DNA of 36,716 nucleotides, taken from Terriglobia bacterium (GTDB taxonomy: Bacteria; Acidobacteriota; Terriglobia; UBA7540). Shown in pieces: positions 15,370 to 24,203 of the stretch. A program made the translations under genes and the position numbers. Each line of letters starts with the position of its first letter. Position 1 is the stretch's first letter. The stretch spans positions 1 to 36,716 of the forward strand of contig JASHOS010000224.1 in assembly GCA_030040995.1 (NCBI GenBank), in the 5' to 3' direction. The notes beneath the pieces were generated by a model, which worked only from the letters and a program-made list of their open reading frames with translations, ran no database searches and was not told the origin of the DNA.

Positions 15370-16914
15370 ATGCAAGTGATTCATTCAAGCGCAGAAATGA
15401 TGTCCTTCGTCCGCCGGATGCGCGGGGATGGCAGGACGTTGGGCTTTGTTCCTACCATGGGCGCCCTCCATCGGGGCCACCTCAGTCTCATCCGCCGGGC
15501 GAAGCAGCAGTGTGACGTGGCCATCCTTTCCATTTTCGTGAATCCTGCGCAATTCGGGCCGTCGGAGGACTTCGGCAGGTATCCGCGGGCGCTGGAGAAA
15601 GACTTAGAGATTCTCCGTCCTTTCAACCTTGACGCGTGCTTTGCCCCGGCCGTCGAGGAGATTTATCCCGCAGGTTTTGCCACGTTTGTGGACCCAGGGC
15701 CCATCGGAGACCTTCTGGAGGGCGCATCGCGCCCTGGACACTTCCGCGGCGTCGCCACAGTAGTCCTGAAGCTCTTCAACATCGTCGCGCCGGACGTGGC
15801 TTATTTCGGACAGAAGGACTTCCAGCAGACTGTCGTGATTCGCCAACTGGTGCGGGACTTCAATCTTCCGGTGCGGGTCGTGGTCTGTCCCATTGTGCGC
15901 GATGGGAACGGAGTGGCCGTCAGCTCGCGCAATTCTTATCTAAGCCCCGGTGAAAGAGAATCGGCGCGGGCGCTAAGCCGCGGCCTGAACGAAGCCCGCG
16001 AGCTCGTAGCGGGTGGCGAGACAGATAGCGCGCGCGTCGCCGGGCGGATCCGGCAGGTGCTGGAATCAGATCCGGCGGTGAAGGTGGAGTACGTGGAGAT
16101 CGCCGACCGGCAAACTCTCGATCCTGTTTCGCGGATCGCGCCCGGGTCTATTGCCCTGGCGGCCGTCCGCATCGGATCGGCGAGATTGATTGATAACCTC
16201 ATTCTCGGCCCGGCCGGCTCGACCGACGAGGACTTACTTGAGTTGGGGGAAGCTTGTTACCCGGGCTCAAGCGTGGCGATGCGTCCTCCGGGGCTCGAAA
16301 CCGAGACTTTGCGTCTCAAGATCCAGCGCTGCCGGGAATGCGCGGCAATCTCCTCTGTCGTTTTGCCTCCGCGCGAGTTCATGTTGAAGTACCTGAAGAA
16401 CGAGTATGCCGATTTGAACGCGATTCGTGTTCTGGTCATCGGACGGGATGCGCCCTGGGGTGACGAGCATTACGTCTACCGCAGCCCCGCCTCCAACGGC
16501 CAGTTTTTGACTCGCCTTCTTGAATTGACCGGCATGAAGAATTTTGCCGAATTTAAGGCAACTTGCGTGCTGACGGATGCCCTCCGCTGCCACTCGATCG
16601 TTTCTCCTGTCCCCGAGCGCGCCCTCGCCAATTGCGCTCGCCACCTGCGTGAAGAGCTCAAGCTCTTCCCCTCTTTACAGACCGTTATCCTGCTTGGCGA
16701 AGACGCGTACCTGCAATTCCAACGCTTCATTCTGGGCCGGCCCCAGAACGAAATCAGGCCTTGGACCGGGCTGCTCGCGGAACGCGGGTGGGCGTCCGAG
16801 GAATTGACCATTGCGGGGCTCACTCAGAATTCGATCCGGGTCTTCTACTGCTATCACCCCACCTCGGGATATCAAATCAGCCCGTCCATCGTCGGTCCGC
16901 TTGCCTTGAGGTGA
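15370..16914 (+). CDS. panC: Pantothenate synthetase fused to a uracil-DNA-glycosylase-like domain
   Basis: The 514-residue product has two parts. Residues 1-280 are a complete PanC, which joins pantoate and beta-alanine using ATP: PTMGALHRGHLSL with the HxGH motif at 34-37, FGQKDFQQ at 146-153, SSRNSYLS at 185-192, and the usual end ARLIDNLIL. Without a stop codon it continues through a linker (about 281-318) into residues 319-514, which resemble [4Fe-4S] uracil-DNA glycosylases. Four cysteines, C321, C324, C407 and C422, match the cluster ligand spacing. VLVIGRDAPWG (353-364) occupies the position of the GEAPG motif, and HPTSG (496-500) that of the second active-site motif. Both motifs are altered, so glycosylase activity is uncertain. 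ATG304 in the linker lacks a good ribosome binding site. The start at 15370 fits PanC, though its own binding site is weak. Confidence 0.88.
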   Translation: MQVIHSSAEMMSFVRRMRGDGRTLGFVPTMGALHRGHLSLIRRAKQQCDVAILSIFVNPAQFGPSEDFGRYPRALEKDLEILRPFNLDACFAPAVEEIYPAGFATFVDPGPIGDLLEGASRPGHFRGVATVVLKLFNIVAPDVAYFGQKDFQQTVVIRQLVRDFNLPVRVVVCPIVRDGNGVAVSSRNSYLSPGERESARALSRGLNEARELVAGGETDSARVAGRIRQVLESDPAVKVEYVEIADRQTLDPVSRIAPGSIALAAVRIGSARLIDNLILGPAGSTDEDLLELGEACYPGSSVAMRPPGLETETLRLKIQRCRECAAISSVVLPPREFMLKYLKNEYADLNAIRVLVIGRDAPWGDEHYVYRSPASNGQFLTRLLELTGMKNFAEFKATCVLTDALRCHSIVSPVPERALANCARHLREELKLFPSLQTVILLGEDAYLQFQRFILGRPQNEIRPWTGLLAERGWASEELTIAGLTQNSIRVFYCYHPTSGYQISPSIVGPLALR

Positions 16915-17212
16915 AACGAAATATTATATTTTGACAGAATTACTCAAGGCCGCTAGCTTATAAGGACTGGACTGTTCTGCTCCTCCTGGCAGCGGCATTC
17001 CGCGCTCCATCGCTTGTAAACCCCAGATGGCCCTCGCGGGCCTTAGCCGTGCGCTGGCGCCTATGCGACAATTCAGCGCGGTTGACGTAAGATTAATTAT
17101 TAAGATTAAGAGGTAGGCGGGCCGCACTTTCCGGAGAAGGCGCGCCTCCGAGGACACGAGGGGTTTACGCTCCCGCTTTTCCAGAAACCGTTTAACGAAG
17201 GACTGAAGCAAC
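16915..17212. other. Gene-free leader region of the pyruvate dehydrogenase operon
   Basis: This 298 bp stretch should hold the aceE promoter. Two TTGAC boxes are visible (TTGACA at 16931, TTGACG at 17082), the second followed by an AT-rich TAATTATTAAGATTAAG run, but neither has a well-spaced consensus -10. AAGGA precedes the aceE ATG by ten bases. No gene or operator could be assigned. Confidence 0.4.
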
Positions 17213-19888
17213 ATGGAAGCAGTAGAAAACGAACTCCAAGAGCTCGAGAGGGTTGAAACTCGCGAGTGGGTGGAATCGCTGGATTACGTCATCCAGCAAG
17301 GTGGCGCCAGCCGGGTGCGCAATTTACTGCGCAGCCTGCGCGAGCACGCACAGGTTGCGGGCATGAGGATTCCTTCGGTCATTGGCACGCCTTATGTCAA
17401 TACGATTCCCGCAAGCGAGCAGTCACCCTTTCCCGGGAGCATTGAGATTGAGCGGCGGATCAAAAGCCTGGTGCGCTGGAACGCCATGGCGATGGTTGTG
17501 CGGGCCAATCGGACCGAGGCGGGGATTGGAGGGCATATTTCCACGTATGCTTCGGCAGCAACATTGTACGAAGTGGGCTTAAACCACTTCTTCCGCGGAG
17601 CTACCAAGGATCACGATGCCGATATCATTTTCTTCCAAGGGCATGCTTCACCCGGCATGTATTCGCGGGCCTTCCTGGAAGGCCGCCTTTCCGCTGCGCA
17701 GGTCGAGAATTTCCGCCGCGAACTGAACCCGGCCGGCGGACTTACCTCCTATCCCCACCCCTGGTTGATGCCGGATTTTTGGCAATACCCCACGGTTTCG
17801 ATGGGTCTGGGACCCATCATGGCCATTTATCAGGCGCGCTTCATGCGCTACCTTGAAGATCGCGGGCTGAAAAAGACGGCGGCGCAGAAAGTGTGGGCGT
17901 TCCTCGGCGATGGCGAAGCGGATGAGCCCGAAACCCTCGGCGCGATTACGTTTGCCTCGCGCGCCAAGCTGGACAATCTGATCTTCGTAGTCAATTGCAA
18001 CCTTCAGAGATTGGATGGGCCGGTGCGGGGCAATGGCAACATTATTCAGGAGCTGGAATCCGCTTTCCTGGGAGCCGGGTGGAATGTCATTAAAGTCGTG
18101 TGGGGCACGGATTGGGATCCCCTGCTGGCGAAGGACTCCGAAGGGCTGCTGGTCAAGCGGATGGGCGAAGTGGTGGATGGTGAGCGGCAAAAGTACTCGG
18201 TGGAGTCGGGCAAGTATTTCCGCGAGCACTTTTTTGGCGTTGATCCGCAGTTGCTGGATATGGTGAAACATCTCTCCGACGATCAACTCGGCAAAATGCG
18301 GCTTGGCGGACATGATCCGCAAAAGGTCTACGCCGCGTATAAGGCTGCCGTGGAACATCAGGGCTCGCCGACCGTAATTCTTGCCCGCACGATCAAAGGC
18401 TATGGCCTCGGCGAAAGCGGAGAAGGAAAGAACATTACTCACCAGCAAAAGAAGATGAATGAAGACGAACTGCGTCAATTCAGGACGCGGTTTGGCATAC
18501 CCATTTCCGACGAGGAGGTGGCGAGTGTGTCGTTTTACAAGCCGCCCGACAGTCGTCCGGAAATGCAGTACCTGCACGCCCGGCGGGCGGAATTAGGCGG
18601 TTATCTGCCTGCCCGAGTGGTCGCGGCAACGCCGCTCAAGCCGCCTTGCGAAGAGTTGTTCAGGGAATTTTACGAGGGCACTCATGGCCGTGAGGTCTCG
18701 ACCACCATGGCTTTTGTGCGCATGCTAGCAAAAATGCTCCGCGACAAGGACATCGGCAAAATTATTGTTCCCATCGTTCCCGACGAAGCGCGGACCTTTG
18801 GCATGGAGGCGCTATTCAGGCAAGTGGGAATTTATTCCCGGCAGGGGCAGCTTTACGATCCGGTGGATAAGGACACTCTTCTCTATTACCGGGAAGCCCG
18901 GGACGGTCAGATTCTTGAGGAAGGCATCACTGAAGCGGGATCCATGGCCTCATTTATTGCCGCCGGCACCGCTTATGCGACGCACGGCATTAACACCATC
19001 CCATTTTTCATTTATTACTCCATGTTTGGTTTTCAACGGGTGGGCGATCTCATTTGGGCCGCAGGCGATAGCCGCTGCAAAGGTTTTATGGTGGGTGGCA
19101 CCTCGGGACGCACGACGCTCTCCGGCGAAGGACTTCAGCATCAGGACGGCCATAGCCATCTCCTGGCCTATTCCCTGCCCAACCTTGTGGCTTACGACCC
19201 GGCGTTCGCGTACGAAATTGCGGTGATTATTCAGGAGGGCATCCGCCGGATGTACCAGGAGCAGGAGAACGTCTTCTACTATCTCACCGTGATGAATGAA
19301 AACTACGCAATGCCGCCCATGCCGGAGGGAGCGAAGGAAGGAATTCTGAAAGGAATTTACCGGCTCAGGGCTTCCGAGGTGACGAACGCGAAACTACACG
19401 CGCAACTGTTCGGGAGCGGCGCCATGCTTAATGAGGCGCTGAAGGCCCAACAAGTCCTGGGAGAGAAATATCAGGTGGCGGCGGACGTCTGGAGCGTCAC
19501 CAGCTACAAGCAATTGTACCGCGATGGCCACGCAATAGAACGCTGGAACACGCTGCATCCCACCGAGCCGGCGCGGGTTCCATACCTGACGCAATGCGTG
19601 GGCGACGCGCCAGGCGTCTTTGTGGCGGCATCGGATTACGTCAAAGCGCTGCCCGATTCCATAGCACGCTGGCTGCCCGGTCCGCTTACCTCCTTAGGGA
19701 CAGACGGTTTTGGGCGAAGCGATGGCCGGAGCGCGCTCCGCCGGTTCTTTGAAGTGGACGCTGAATCCATTACCTTGGCCACGCTTGCCGCGCTGGCCAG
19801 GCAAAAGAAAATCAAGCCTGAGTGCGTGCAAAAGGCGATGAATGAGATGGGAATAAGCGCGGAAAAGCCGGACCCGGTGACGGTGTAG
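17213..19888 (+). CDS. aceE: Pyruvate dehydrogenase E1 component, homodimeric type
   Basis: This 891-residue enzyme decarboxylates pyruvate with thiamine diphosphate and reductively acetylates the lipoyl group of E2. It has the full length of the homodimeric AceE class rather than the split alpha/beta class. Visible features are the conserved N-terminus with RVRNLLRSLREHA, the HISTYASAATLYEVG and FFQGHASPGMYSRAFLEGRL segments, and the thiamine diphosphate/magnesium motif from GDGEADEPETLG (232-243) to NCNLQRLDGPV. The central domain follows (IVPDEARTFGME), and then GRTTLSGEGLQHQDGHS. It is followed after nine bases by the E2 gene, so the three subunits form one operon. Confidence 0.97.
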   Translation: MEAVENELQELERVETREWVESLDYVIQQGGASRVRNLLRSLREHAQVAGMRIPSVIGTPYVNTIPASEQSPFPGSIEIERRIKSLVRWNAMAMVVRANRTEAGIGGHISTYASAATLYEVGLNHFFRGATKDHDADIIFFQGHASPGMYSRAFLEGRLSAAQVENFRRELNPAGGLTSYPHPWLMPDFWQYPTVSMGLGPIMAIYQARFMRYLEDRGLKKTAAQKVWAFLGDGEADEPETLGAITFASRAKLDNLIFVVNCNLQRLDGPVRGNGNIIQELESAFLGAGWNVIKVVWGTDWDPLLAKDSEGLLVKRMGEVVDGERQKYSVESGKYFREHFFGVDPQLLDMVKHLSDDQLGKMRLGGHDPQKVYAAYKAAVEHQGSPTVILARTIKGYGLGESGEGKNITHQQKKMNEDELRQFRTRFGIPISDEEVASVSFYKPPDSRPEMQYLHARRAELGGYLPARVVAATPLKPPCEELFREFYEGTHGREVSTTMAFVRMLAKMLRDKDIGKIIVPIVPDEARTFGMEALFRQVGIYSRQGQLYDPVDKDTLLYYREARDGQILEEGITEAGSMASFIAAGTAYATHGINTIPFFIYYSMFGFQRVGDLIWAAGDSRCKGFMVGGTSGRTTLSGEGLQHQDGHSHLLAYSLPNLVAYDPAFAYEIAVIIQEGIRRMYQEQENVFYYLTVMNENYAMPPMPEGAKEGILKGIYRLRASEVTNAKLHAQLFGSGAMLNEALKAQQVLGEKYQVAADVWSVTSYKQLYRDGHAIERWNTLHPTEPARVPYLTQCVGDAPGVFVAASDYVKALPDSIARWLPGPLTSLGTDGFGRSDGRSALRRFFEVDAESITLATLAALARQKKIKPECVQKAMNEMGISAEKPDPVTV

Positions 19889-19897
19889 AAGGGACGT

Positions 19898-21250
19898 ATG
19901 GCAACTGAATTCAGGCTTCCGGAACTCGGTGAAAATATCAAGTCGGGGCAACTCGTGAGGATTCTCGTCTCCGAGGGCGACTCGGTAAGCCAGGACCAGC
20001 CCGTTCTGGAGCTTGAGACCGATAAGGCCACCATCGAAGTGCCTTCACCGGTCAGCGGCACCGTCGAAAAAGTGCACGTCAAAGATGGCGAACAAATCAA
20101 AGTAGGCCAGTTAGTCTTCACAGTGGATGGAAAATCGGGCGCGGCCACTGCGCACGAGGCCGCGCCAGCCGAACCCGCGCCGCCAGCCCCTTCGCAATCA
20201 AGAGATCTCGCCGAACCGGCAGCGGCCCCAGTGGCGCAGGCGCCCGCAAGCGCTCCCCAAGACGCTAGGCCTGCCGTTCAGCCCAAAGCTCCTCAAGAAG
20301 CTCGTCGCGAGCGGCTGCCAGAGCTTGAGGCGGAGCCTGCCGAATCGGGTGTTGTTGCTCCCGCAGCCCCGTCGGTGCGCAGGATTGCGCGCGAGATTGG
20401 CGTCGATATTGTCCAGGTCGCGGGCTCCGGTCCGGGCGGCCGCATCACCAGCGAAGACGTGAAGCGTCATGCTCGCGAGGTGATCAGCGGCCGTTCCACC
20501 TCTGGTTTTGGTGCGCCGGCCGCCCGGCTCCCTGACTTCAGTAAGTGGGGCCCGGTGGAGCGCAAGGCGATGAGCCAGATCCGGCGCAAGACGGCGGACC
20601 ATCTGGGCCAGGCATGGACTTCCGTTCCGCAAGTCACACAGTTTGACCGGGCAGACATCACGAATCTTGAAGCGATCCGGAAGCAGTATTCAGCGCAGGT
20701 CGAGAAAGCGGGCGGAAAACTGACCATCACCGCTATAGCTCTTAAGGTCGTGGCTTCCGCCTTCCGCATTTTTCCGCAGTTCGCCGCCAGCATTGACATG
20801 GCGCAGAATGAGATTCTTTATAAGCGATACTGCCATATCGGTGTTGCCGTGGATACGGATCGCGGCCTGCTGGTTCCCGTCGTTCGAGACGTCGACCGCA
20901 AAAACATCACCCAGCTTTCGCAGGAGTTGGCTGCATTCGCGGAACGCGCCAGAAACAAAAAGCTTACTCTGGATGAGATGGAAGGCGGAGTGTTTACAAT
21001 CACTAACTTGGGCGGAATTGGCGGAACCCACTTTTCGCCGATCGTCAATTATCCGGAGGCGGCCATCCTGGGAATCTCCCGGTCTCGACTGGAACCGGTT
21101 TATTCCGGCGGCCAGTTCGAGCCTCGGCTCATGTTGCCGCTTTCGCTCTCCTACGACCACCGCCTGATCGACGGCGCCGACGCCGCCCGGTTCTTGCGCT
21201 GGGTGGCCGAAGCTCTCGAACAGCCGTTCCTGCTGCCATTGCAGAGCTGA
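19898..21250 (+). CDS. aceF: Pyruvate dehydrogenase E2, dihydrolipoyl acetyltransferase
   Basis: E2 moves the acetyl group from E1 to CoA and forms the core of the complex. The 450-residue protein has a single N-terminal lipoyl domain with lipoyl-lysine K43 in ETDKATIEV, a long Ala/Pro/Glu-rich flexible linker (about 80-150) and a peripheral-subunit-binding domain (SVRRIAREIGVDIVQVAGSG, about 157-193). A C-terminal acyltransferase follows with catalytic H421 and D425 in DHRLIDG. One lipoyl domain, against three in Escherichia coli, makes it a short version. Specificity for pyruvate is inferred from the adjacent aceE. Confidence 0.95.
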   Translation: MATEFRLPELGENIKSGQLVRILVSEGDSVSQDQPVLELETDKATIEVPSPVSGTVEKVHVKDGEQIKVGQLVFTVDGKSGAATAHEAAPAEPAPPAPSQSRDLAEPAAAPVAQAPASAPQDARPAVQPKAPQEARRERLPELEAEPAESGVVAPAAPSVRRIAREIGVDIVQVAGSGPGGRITSEDVKRHAREVISGRSTSGFGAPAARLPDFSKWGPVERKAMSQIRRKTADHLGQAWTSVPQVTQFDRADITNLEAIRKQYSAQVEKAGGKLTITAIALKVVASAFRIFPQFAASIDMAQNEILYKRYCHIGVAVDTDRGLLVPVVRDVDRKNITQLSQELAAFAERARNKKLTLDEMEGGVFTITNLGGIGGTHFSPIVNYPEAAILGISRSRLEPVYSGGQFEPRLMLPLSLSYDHRLIDGADAARFLRWVAEALEQPFLLPLQS

Positions 21251-21323
21251 ACAAGCGCCAATCTCCAACTCCATCGCAAATCTGAAACCTCGCATTTCGA
21301 AACCTGACCGGGAGAACGCAGAC

Positions 21324-22751
21324 ATGAGTGAAGAAAAAAATGCAACCGAGCTTGTGGTGATTGGAGGCGGACCCGGTGGCTATGCCGCCGCGTTCCTGGC
21401 AGCAGACCTGGGAATGCAAGTGGCGTTAGTTGACCCCGAGCAGAACCCGGGGGGCGTATGCCTTTACCGGGGCTGTATCCCCTCTAAGGCACTGCTCCAC
21501 GCAGCCAAAGTCATCCATGAGTCACGCCTTGCCGCCGGTTGGGGCATTAAATTTTCTGACCCGAAGATCGATGTGAGCAAACTGCGGGCGTGGAAGGATG
21601 GCGTGGTTTCAAAACTGACGGGAGGCTTGGGTCAACTTTCAAAGCAGCGCTCGGTGCGGTATCTCCGCGGTACGGCGAGCTTTGTCGATTCCAACACTCT
21701 GAGCATCAGTAATCACGGCGGCGGCGAGGAGAAGCTGGCTTACCGGCACGCCATTGTGGCGACAGGTTCGAGTCCGGCGAGGCTTCCCGGCGTCCCGGAG
21801 AAAAACCCGCGGTTTCTTGATTCGACCTCGGCTTTGGACCTGCCCGATGTGCCGAAGACCTTGCTCGTCGTGGGTGGGGGATACATCGGATTGGAATTAG
21901 GCACGGTTTACGCGGCGCTCGGGACGAGGGTCTCGGTGGTCGAGATGACGGAGGGCCTTCTGCCCGGCGCGGATCGCGATCTCGTGACGATCTTGGCCAA
22001 ACGTCTGGAAAAAACGTTCGAATCCATCATGCTCAACACCAAAGTGGCGGATGTGAAGGAGACGGAAAAGGGAATTCGCGTGAAGTTCGAGGGCCAGGGA
22101 GCGGCGAGCCAGGAACAAACCTTTGAAAAAGTCCTGGTCTCAGTGGGACGCAAGCCGAACTCTCAGATTGCAGGACTCGATCGGACCAAAGCCGCCGTGA
22201 ACGCACGCGGTTTCATTCAGGTGAATCTCCAGCGCCAGACATCCGATCCGAGCATCTACGCCATTGGCGATGTTGCAGGTGAGCCGCTGCTCGCTCACAA
22301 GGCCTCGCATGAAGGCCGGACTGCAGTCGAAGCGATTCGAGGACACAACGTCGGGTTTGAGCCGCGCGCCATCCCGGCAGTGATCTTTACCGATCCCGAA
22401 ATCGCCTGGTGCGGGCTTACCGAAACTGACGCGCAGAAGGAGAACCGGCCTGTTAAGGTCGCCCGCTTTCCCTGGGCCGCTTCCGGCCGGGCGCTCACTC
22501 TGGACCGTCCGGACGGCGTTACGAAATTGATCATCGACCCCGAAAGTGAGCAAGTGTTGGGTGTGGGAATTTGCGGCGCGGGCGCCGGAGATCTTATTGC
22601 CGAAGGCGTGCTCGCCATCGAAATGGCCGCTTTGGCAAAGGATGTTGAGCTGACCATCCATCCGCACCCGACGCTTTCGGAAACGGTAATGCAAGCTGCC
22701 GAAGTCTTCTACGGCACCAGCACGGATATCTACCGCCCCCGGAAGAGCTGA
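21324..22751 (+). CDS. lpdA: Dihydrolipoyl dehydrogenase (E3)
   Basis: This 475-residue flavoprotein re-oxidises dihydrolipoyl groups with NAD. It has the FAD-binding start VVIGGGPGGYAAA, the redox pair C46/C51 in GGVCLYRGCIPSK, the second dinucleotide fold LLVVGGGYIGLELG, the AIGDVAGEPLLAHKA segment and the C-terminal catalytic pair H448/E453 in HPHPTLSE. It follows aceF by 73 bases with a GGGAG ribosome site, completing the operon. It may also serve other 2-oxoacid dehydrogenases or glycine cleavage. Confidence 0.96.
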   Translation: MSEEKNATELVVIGGGPGGYAAAFLAADLGMQVALVDPEQNPGGVCLYRGCIPSKALLHAAKVIHESRLAAGWGIKFSDPKIDVSKLRAWKDGVVSKLTGGLGQLSKQRSVRYLRGTASFVDSNTLSISNHGGGEEKLAYRHAIVATGSSPARLPGVPEKNPRFLDSTSALDLPDVPKTLLVVGGGYIGLELGTVYAALGTRVSVVEMTEGLLPGADRDLVTILAKRLEKTFESIMLNTKVADVKETEKGIRVKFEGQGAASQEQTFEKVLVSVGRKPNSQIAGLDRTKAAVNARGFIQVNLQRQTSDPSIYAIGDVAGEPLLAHKASHEGRTAVEAIRGHNVGFEPRAIPAVIFTDPEIAWCGLTETDAQKENRPVKVARFPWAASGRALTLDRPDGVTKLIIDPESEQVLGVGICGAGAGDLIAEGVLAIEMAALAKDVELTIHPHPTLSETVMQAAEVFYGTSTDIYRPRKS

Positions 22752-22806
22752 GCGTCTTTTCACTTGATACTAGGATGGCTACAGTATAAAGATGCTCATA
22801 ACCGCC

Positions 22807-22926
22807 GTATCAGGGCACGACTTCAGTCGTGCCGGAAAAGCACATCTTTTCGATCAGGCTTCAGCCCCTGAAGACCTCAGCGGCTAAAGCCGCCTATTCC
22901 TCTCACCTGAAGTCGTGCCCTGATAC
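22807..22926. repeat. Palindromic element with 20 bp inverted ends (GTATCAG family)
   Basis: GTATCAGGGCACGACTTCAG at 22807-22826 is exactly complementary to 22907-22926. Inside are smaller palindromes (CTTCAGCCCCTGAAG and GCGGCTAAAGCCGC). The left end resembles the left end of the element at 32559. It sits about 55 bases after the lpdA stop and could form a cruciform or help end the operon transcript. The rest of 22752-23069 holds no gene. Confidence 0.75.
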
Positions 22927-23069
22927 AGCGCTCATCTGGCCCTGCTTGAATGTTACGTGATTATGCTCACTACTTTTTGTGGCCAACCTAAATCTTAATT
23001 CCTCGCCCAGCGCAATGCTAAGATGACTGGAGGCGTTGCCCACAAATAACGGGCATAGCGGGTGAACTG

Positions 23070-23681
23070 ATGCAACTTACTATTACCCTTCCAGAATGCC
23101 AAGAGGCTGTTCGCTTTCCGGCGGGTGTACTCAATTGGGATGAGGAAGAATTCTTCGATTTCTGCCAAGCCAACCGCGACCTGCGAATTGAGCGCTCACC
23201 GAAGGGAGAGATCGTCGTGATGTCGCCCGCTGGAGGTTATGCGAGTTATCAAAACCTGAAAGTTGCAAGCCAGCTTGACGCTTGGGCTACGAAGGATGGC
23301 AGCGGGGTGGCCTTCGACTCGAGCGCAGGGTTTCGCTTGCCGAATGGCGCCATGCGCTCTCCGGATGCCGCCTGGGTCCAGCGAGCCCGACTCGAGAAAT
23401 TAAGCCGTCGGGAGAAGGAGCGGTTTATTCCTCTCCGCCCGGACTTTGTCATTGAAGTTGCCTCATCCTCGGATGATGTTTCGACTTTGCGCGAGAAAAT
23501 GAGGGAATATGTGGCCTGCGGCCTGCGTCTCGGATGGCTGATCCTGCCGGTGACGGCTAAAGTGGAAGTCTACAGTTCGGCGGGGCTTGAGACGCTTAGC
23601 TCGCCCACAACGATCAGTGCCGATCCGGTTCTGCCAGGATTCCAACTGGAACTGGCTTCGATCTGGAATCCTCCGTTTTAG
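23070..23681 (+). CDS. Uma2-family endonuclease (DUF820)
   Basis: This 203-residue protein has the Uma2/DUF820 layout, a restriction-endonuclease-like PD-(D/E)xK fold: an N-terminal helix region (LNWDEEEFFDFCQANRDLRIE), IVVMSPAGGYASYQNLKV, then FRLPNGAMRSPDAAW with the metal-site aspartate, PDFVIEVASSSD with the glutamate, the LREKMREY helix and a C-terminal GWLILP strand. The family is often found in many copies in cyanobacteria and acidobacteria, and its biological role is largely unknown. The gene stands alone between palindromic repeats. The start ATG at 23070 has a modest upstream GGTGA. Confidence 0.88.
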   Translation: MQLTITLPECQEAVRFPAGVLNWDEEEFFDFCQANRDLRIERSPKGEIVVMSPAGGYASYQNLKVASQLDAWATKDGSGVAFDSSAGFRLPNGAMRSPDAAWVQRARLEKLSRREKERFIPLRPDFVIEVASSSDDVSTLREKMREYVACGLRLGWLILPVTAKVEVYSSAGLETLSSPTTISADPVLPGFQLELASIWNPPF

Positions 23682-23726
23682 TGAAAGCACCAGGTTGGGA
23701 ATGAGTCATGCCTCAGCTTCGGGCGC

Positions 23727-23783
23727 GTAGAGACGGCTTTATGCCGCCATTTCTGTGTGGCGGGCTAAACCCGCCGCTATCAA
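23727..23783 (+). repeat. Double-hairpin repeat (GTAGAGRCGGCTTTA family)
   Basis: Two hairpins lie in tandem, GGCTTTATGCC and GGCGGGCTAAACCCGCC, beginning GTAGAGACGGC. The first arm resembles the internal arm of the 83 bp elements at 10748 and 13000 and the half copy at 31979, but this copy lacks the AGTGGGTCAGTTT ends. It lies just upstream of the receiver-domain gene. Confidence 0.6.
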
Positions 23784-23807
23784 CGAGCCCCGAACGGGGT
23801 TACGGAA

Positions 23808-24203
23808 ATGACAGGAAAAATCTTGATTGTAGCCGACGACCTGTTTTTCGTCTCGAAGATCCAGGAGACAGCAAAGCTGCTGGATATCCATCTCGAAACT
23901 GCGTCGCCGGAAGCGGCTTGTGAAAGGGTCGGGAAAACAGTTTACACGGCCATAATCGTCGATCTGAATCATCGCTCGGGACGAGCGATTGACATGCTTC
24001 ATGACATCAAACAGGACCCATCGAGCGCGAGTATCCCTACCCTCGGATTTCTCTCCCACGTACAGGCGGAGCTTGCCGCCGCTGCCCGTGAAGCCGGATG
24101 TGACGTGGTGATGGCCCGGTCCGCATTTTCGCAGCGGCTTCCGGAAATTCTATCCAATTACGCCACGCAAAAGCCGTCAGGCACATCAGGCCTCGCCAGA
24201 TGA
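23808..24203 (+). CDS. Receiver-domain-like (CheY-type) protein, degenerate
   Basis: This 131-residue protein has the alternating strand-helix pattern of a response-regulator receiver domain without an output domain. The start ILIVADDLFFVSKI corresponds to the first strand with its acidic residues. AIIVDLNHRSG carries the candidate phosphoacceptor D52, and LGFLSH holds a serine at the Thr/Ser switch position. The usual lysine of the KPF motif is replaced by MARSAF, with an arginine. It may still bind a partner without normal phosphorylation. Its stop overlaps the start of the next gene as ATGA, so the two are likely made together. Confidence 0.65.
   Translation: MTGKILIVADDLFFVSKIQETAKLLDIHLETASPEAACERVGKTVYTAIIVDLNHRSGRAIDMLHDIKQDPSSASIPTLGFLSHVQAELAAAAREAGCDVVMARSAFSQRLPEILSNYATQKPSGTSGLAR

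Noticed and set aside
17648-18577. Open frame of 309 codons on the minus strand
   Set aside because: Antisense to aceE, with no family resemblance.
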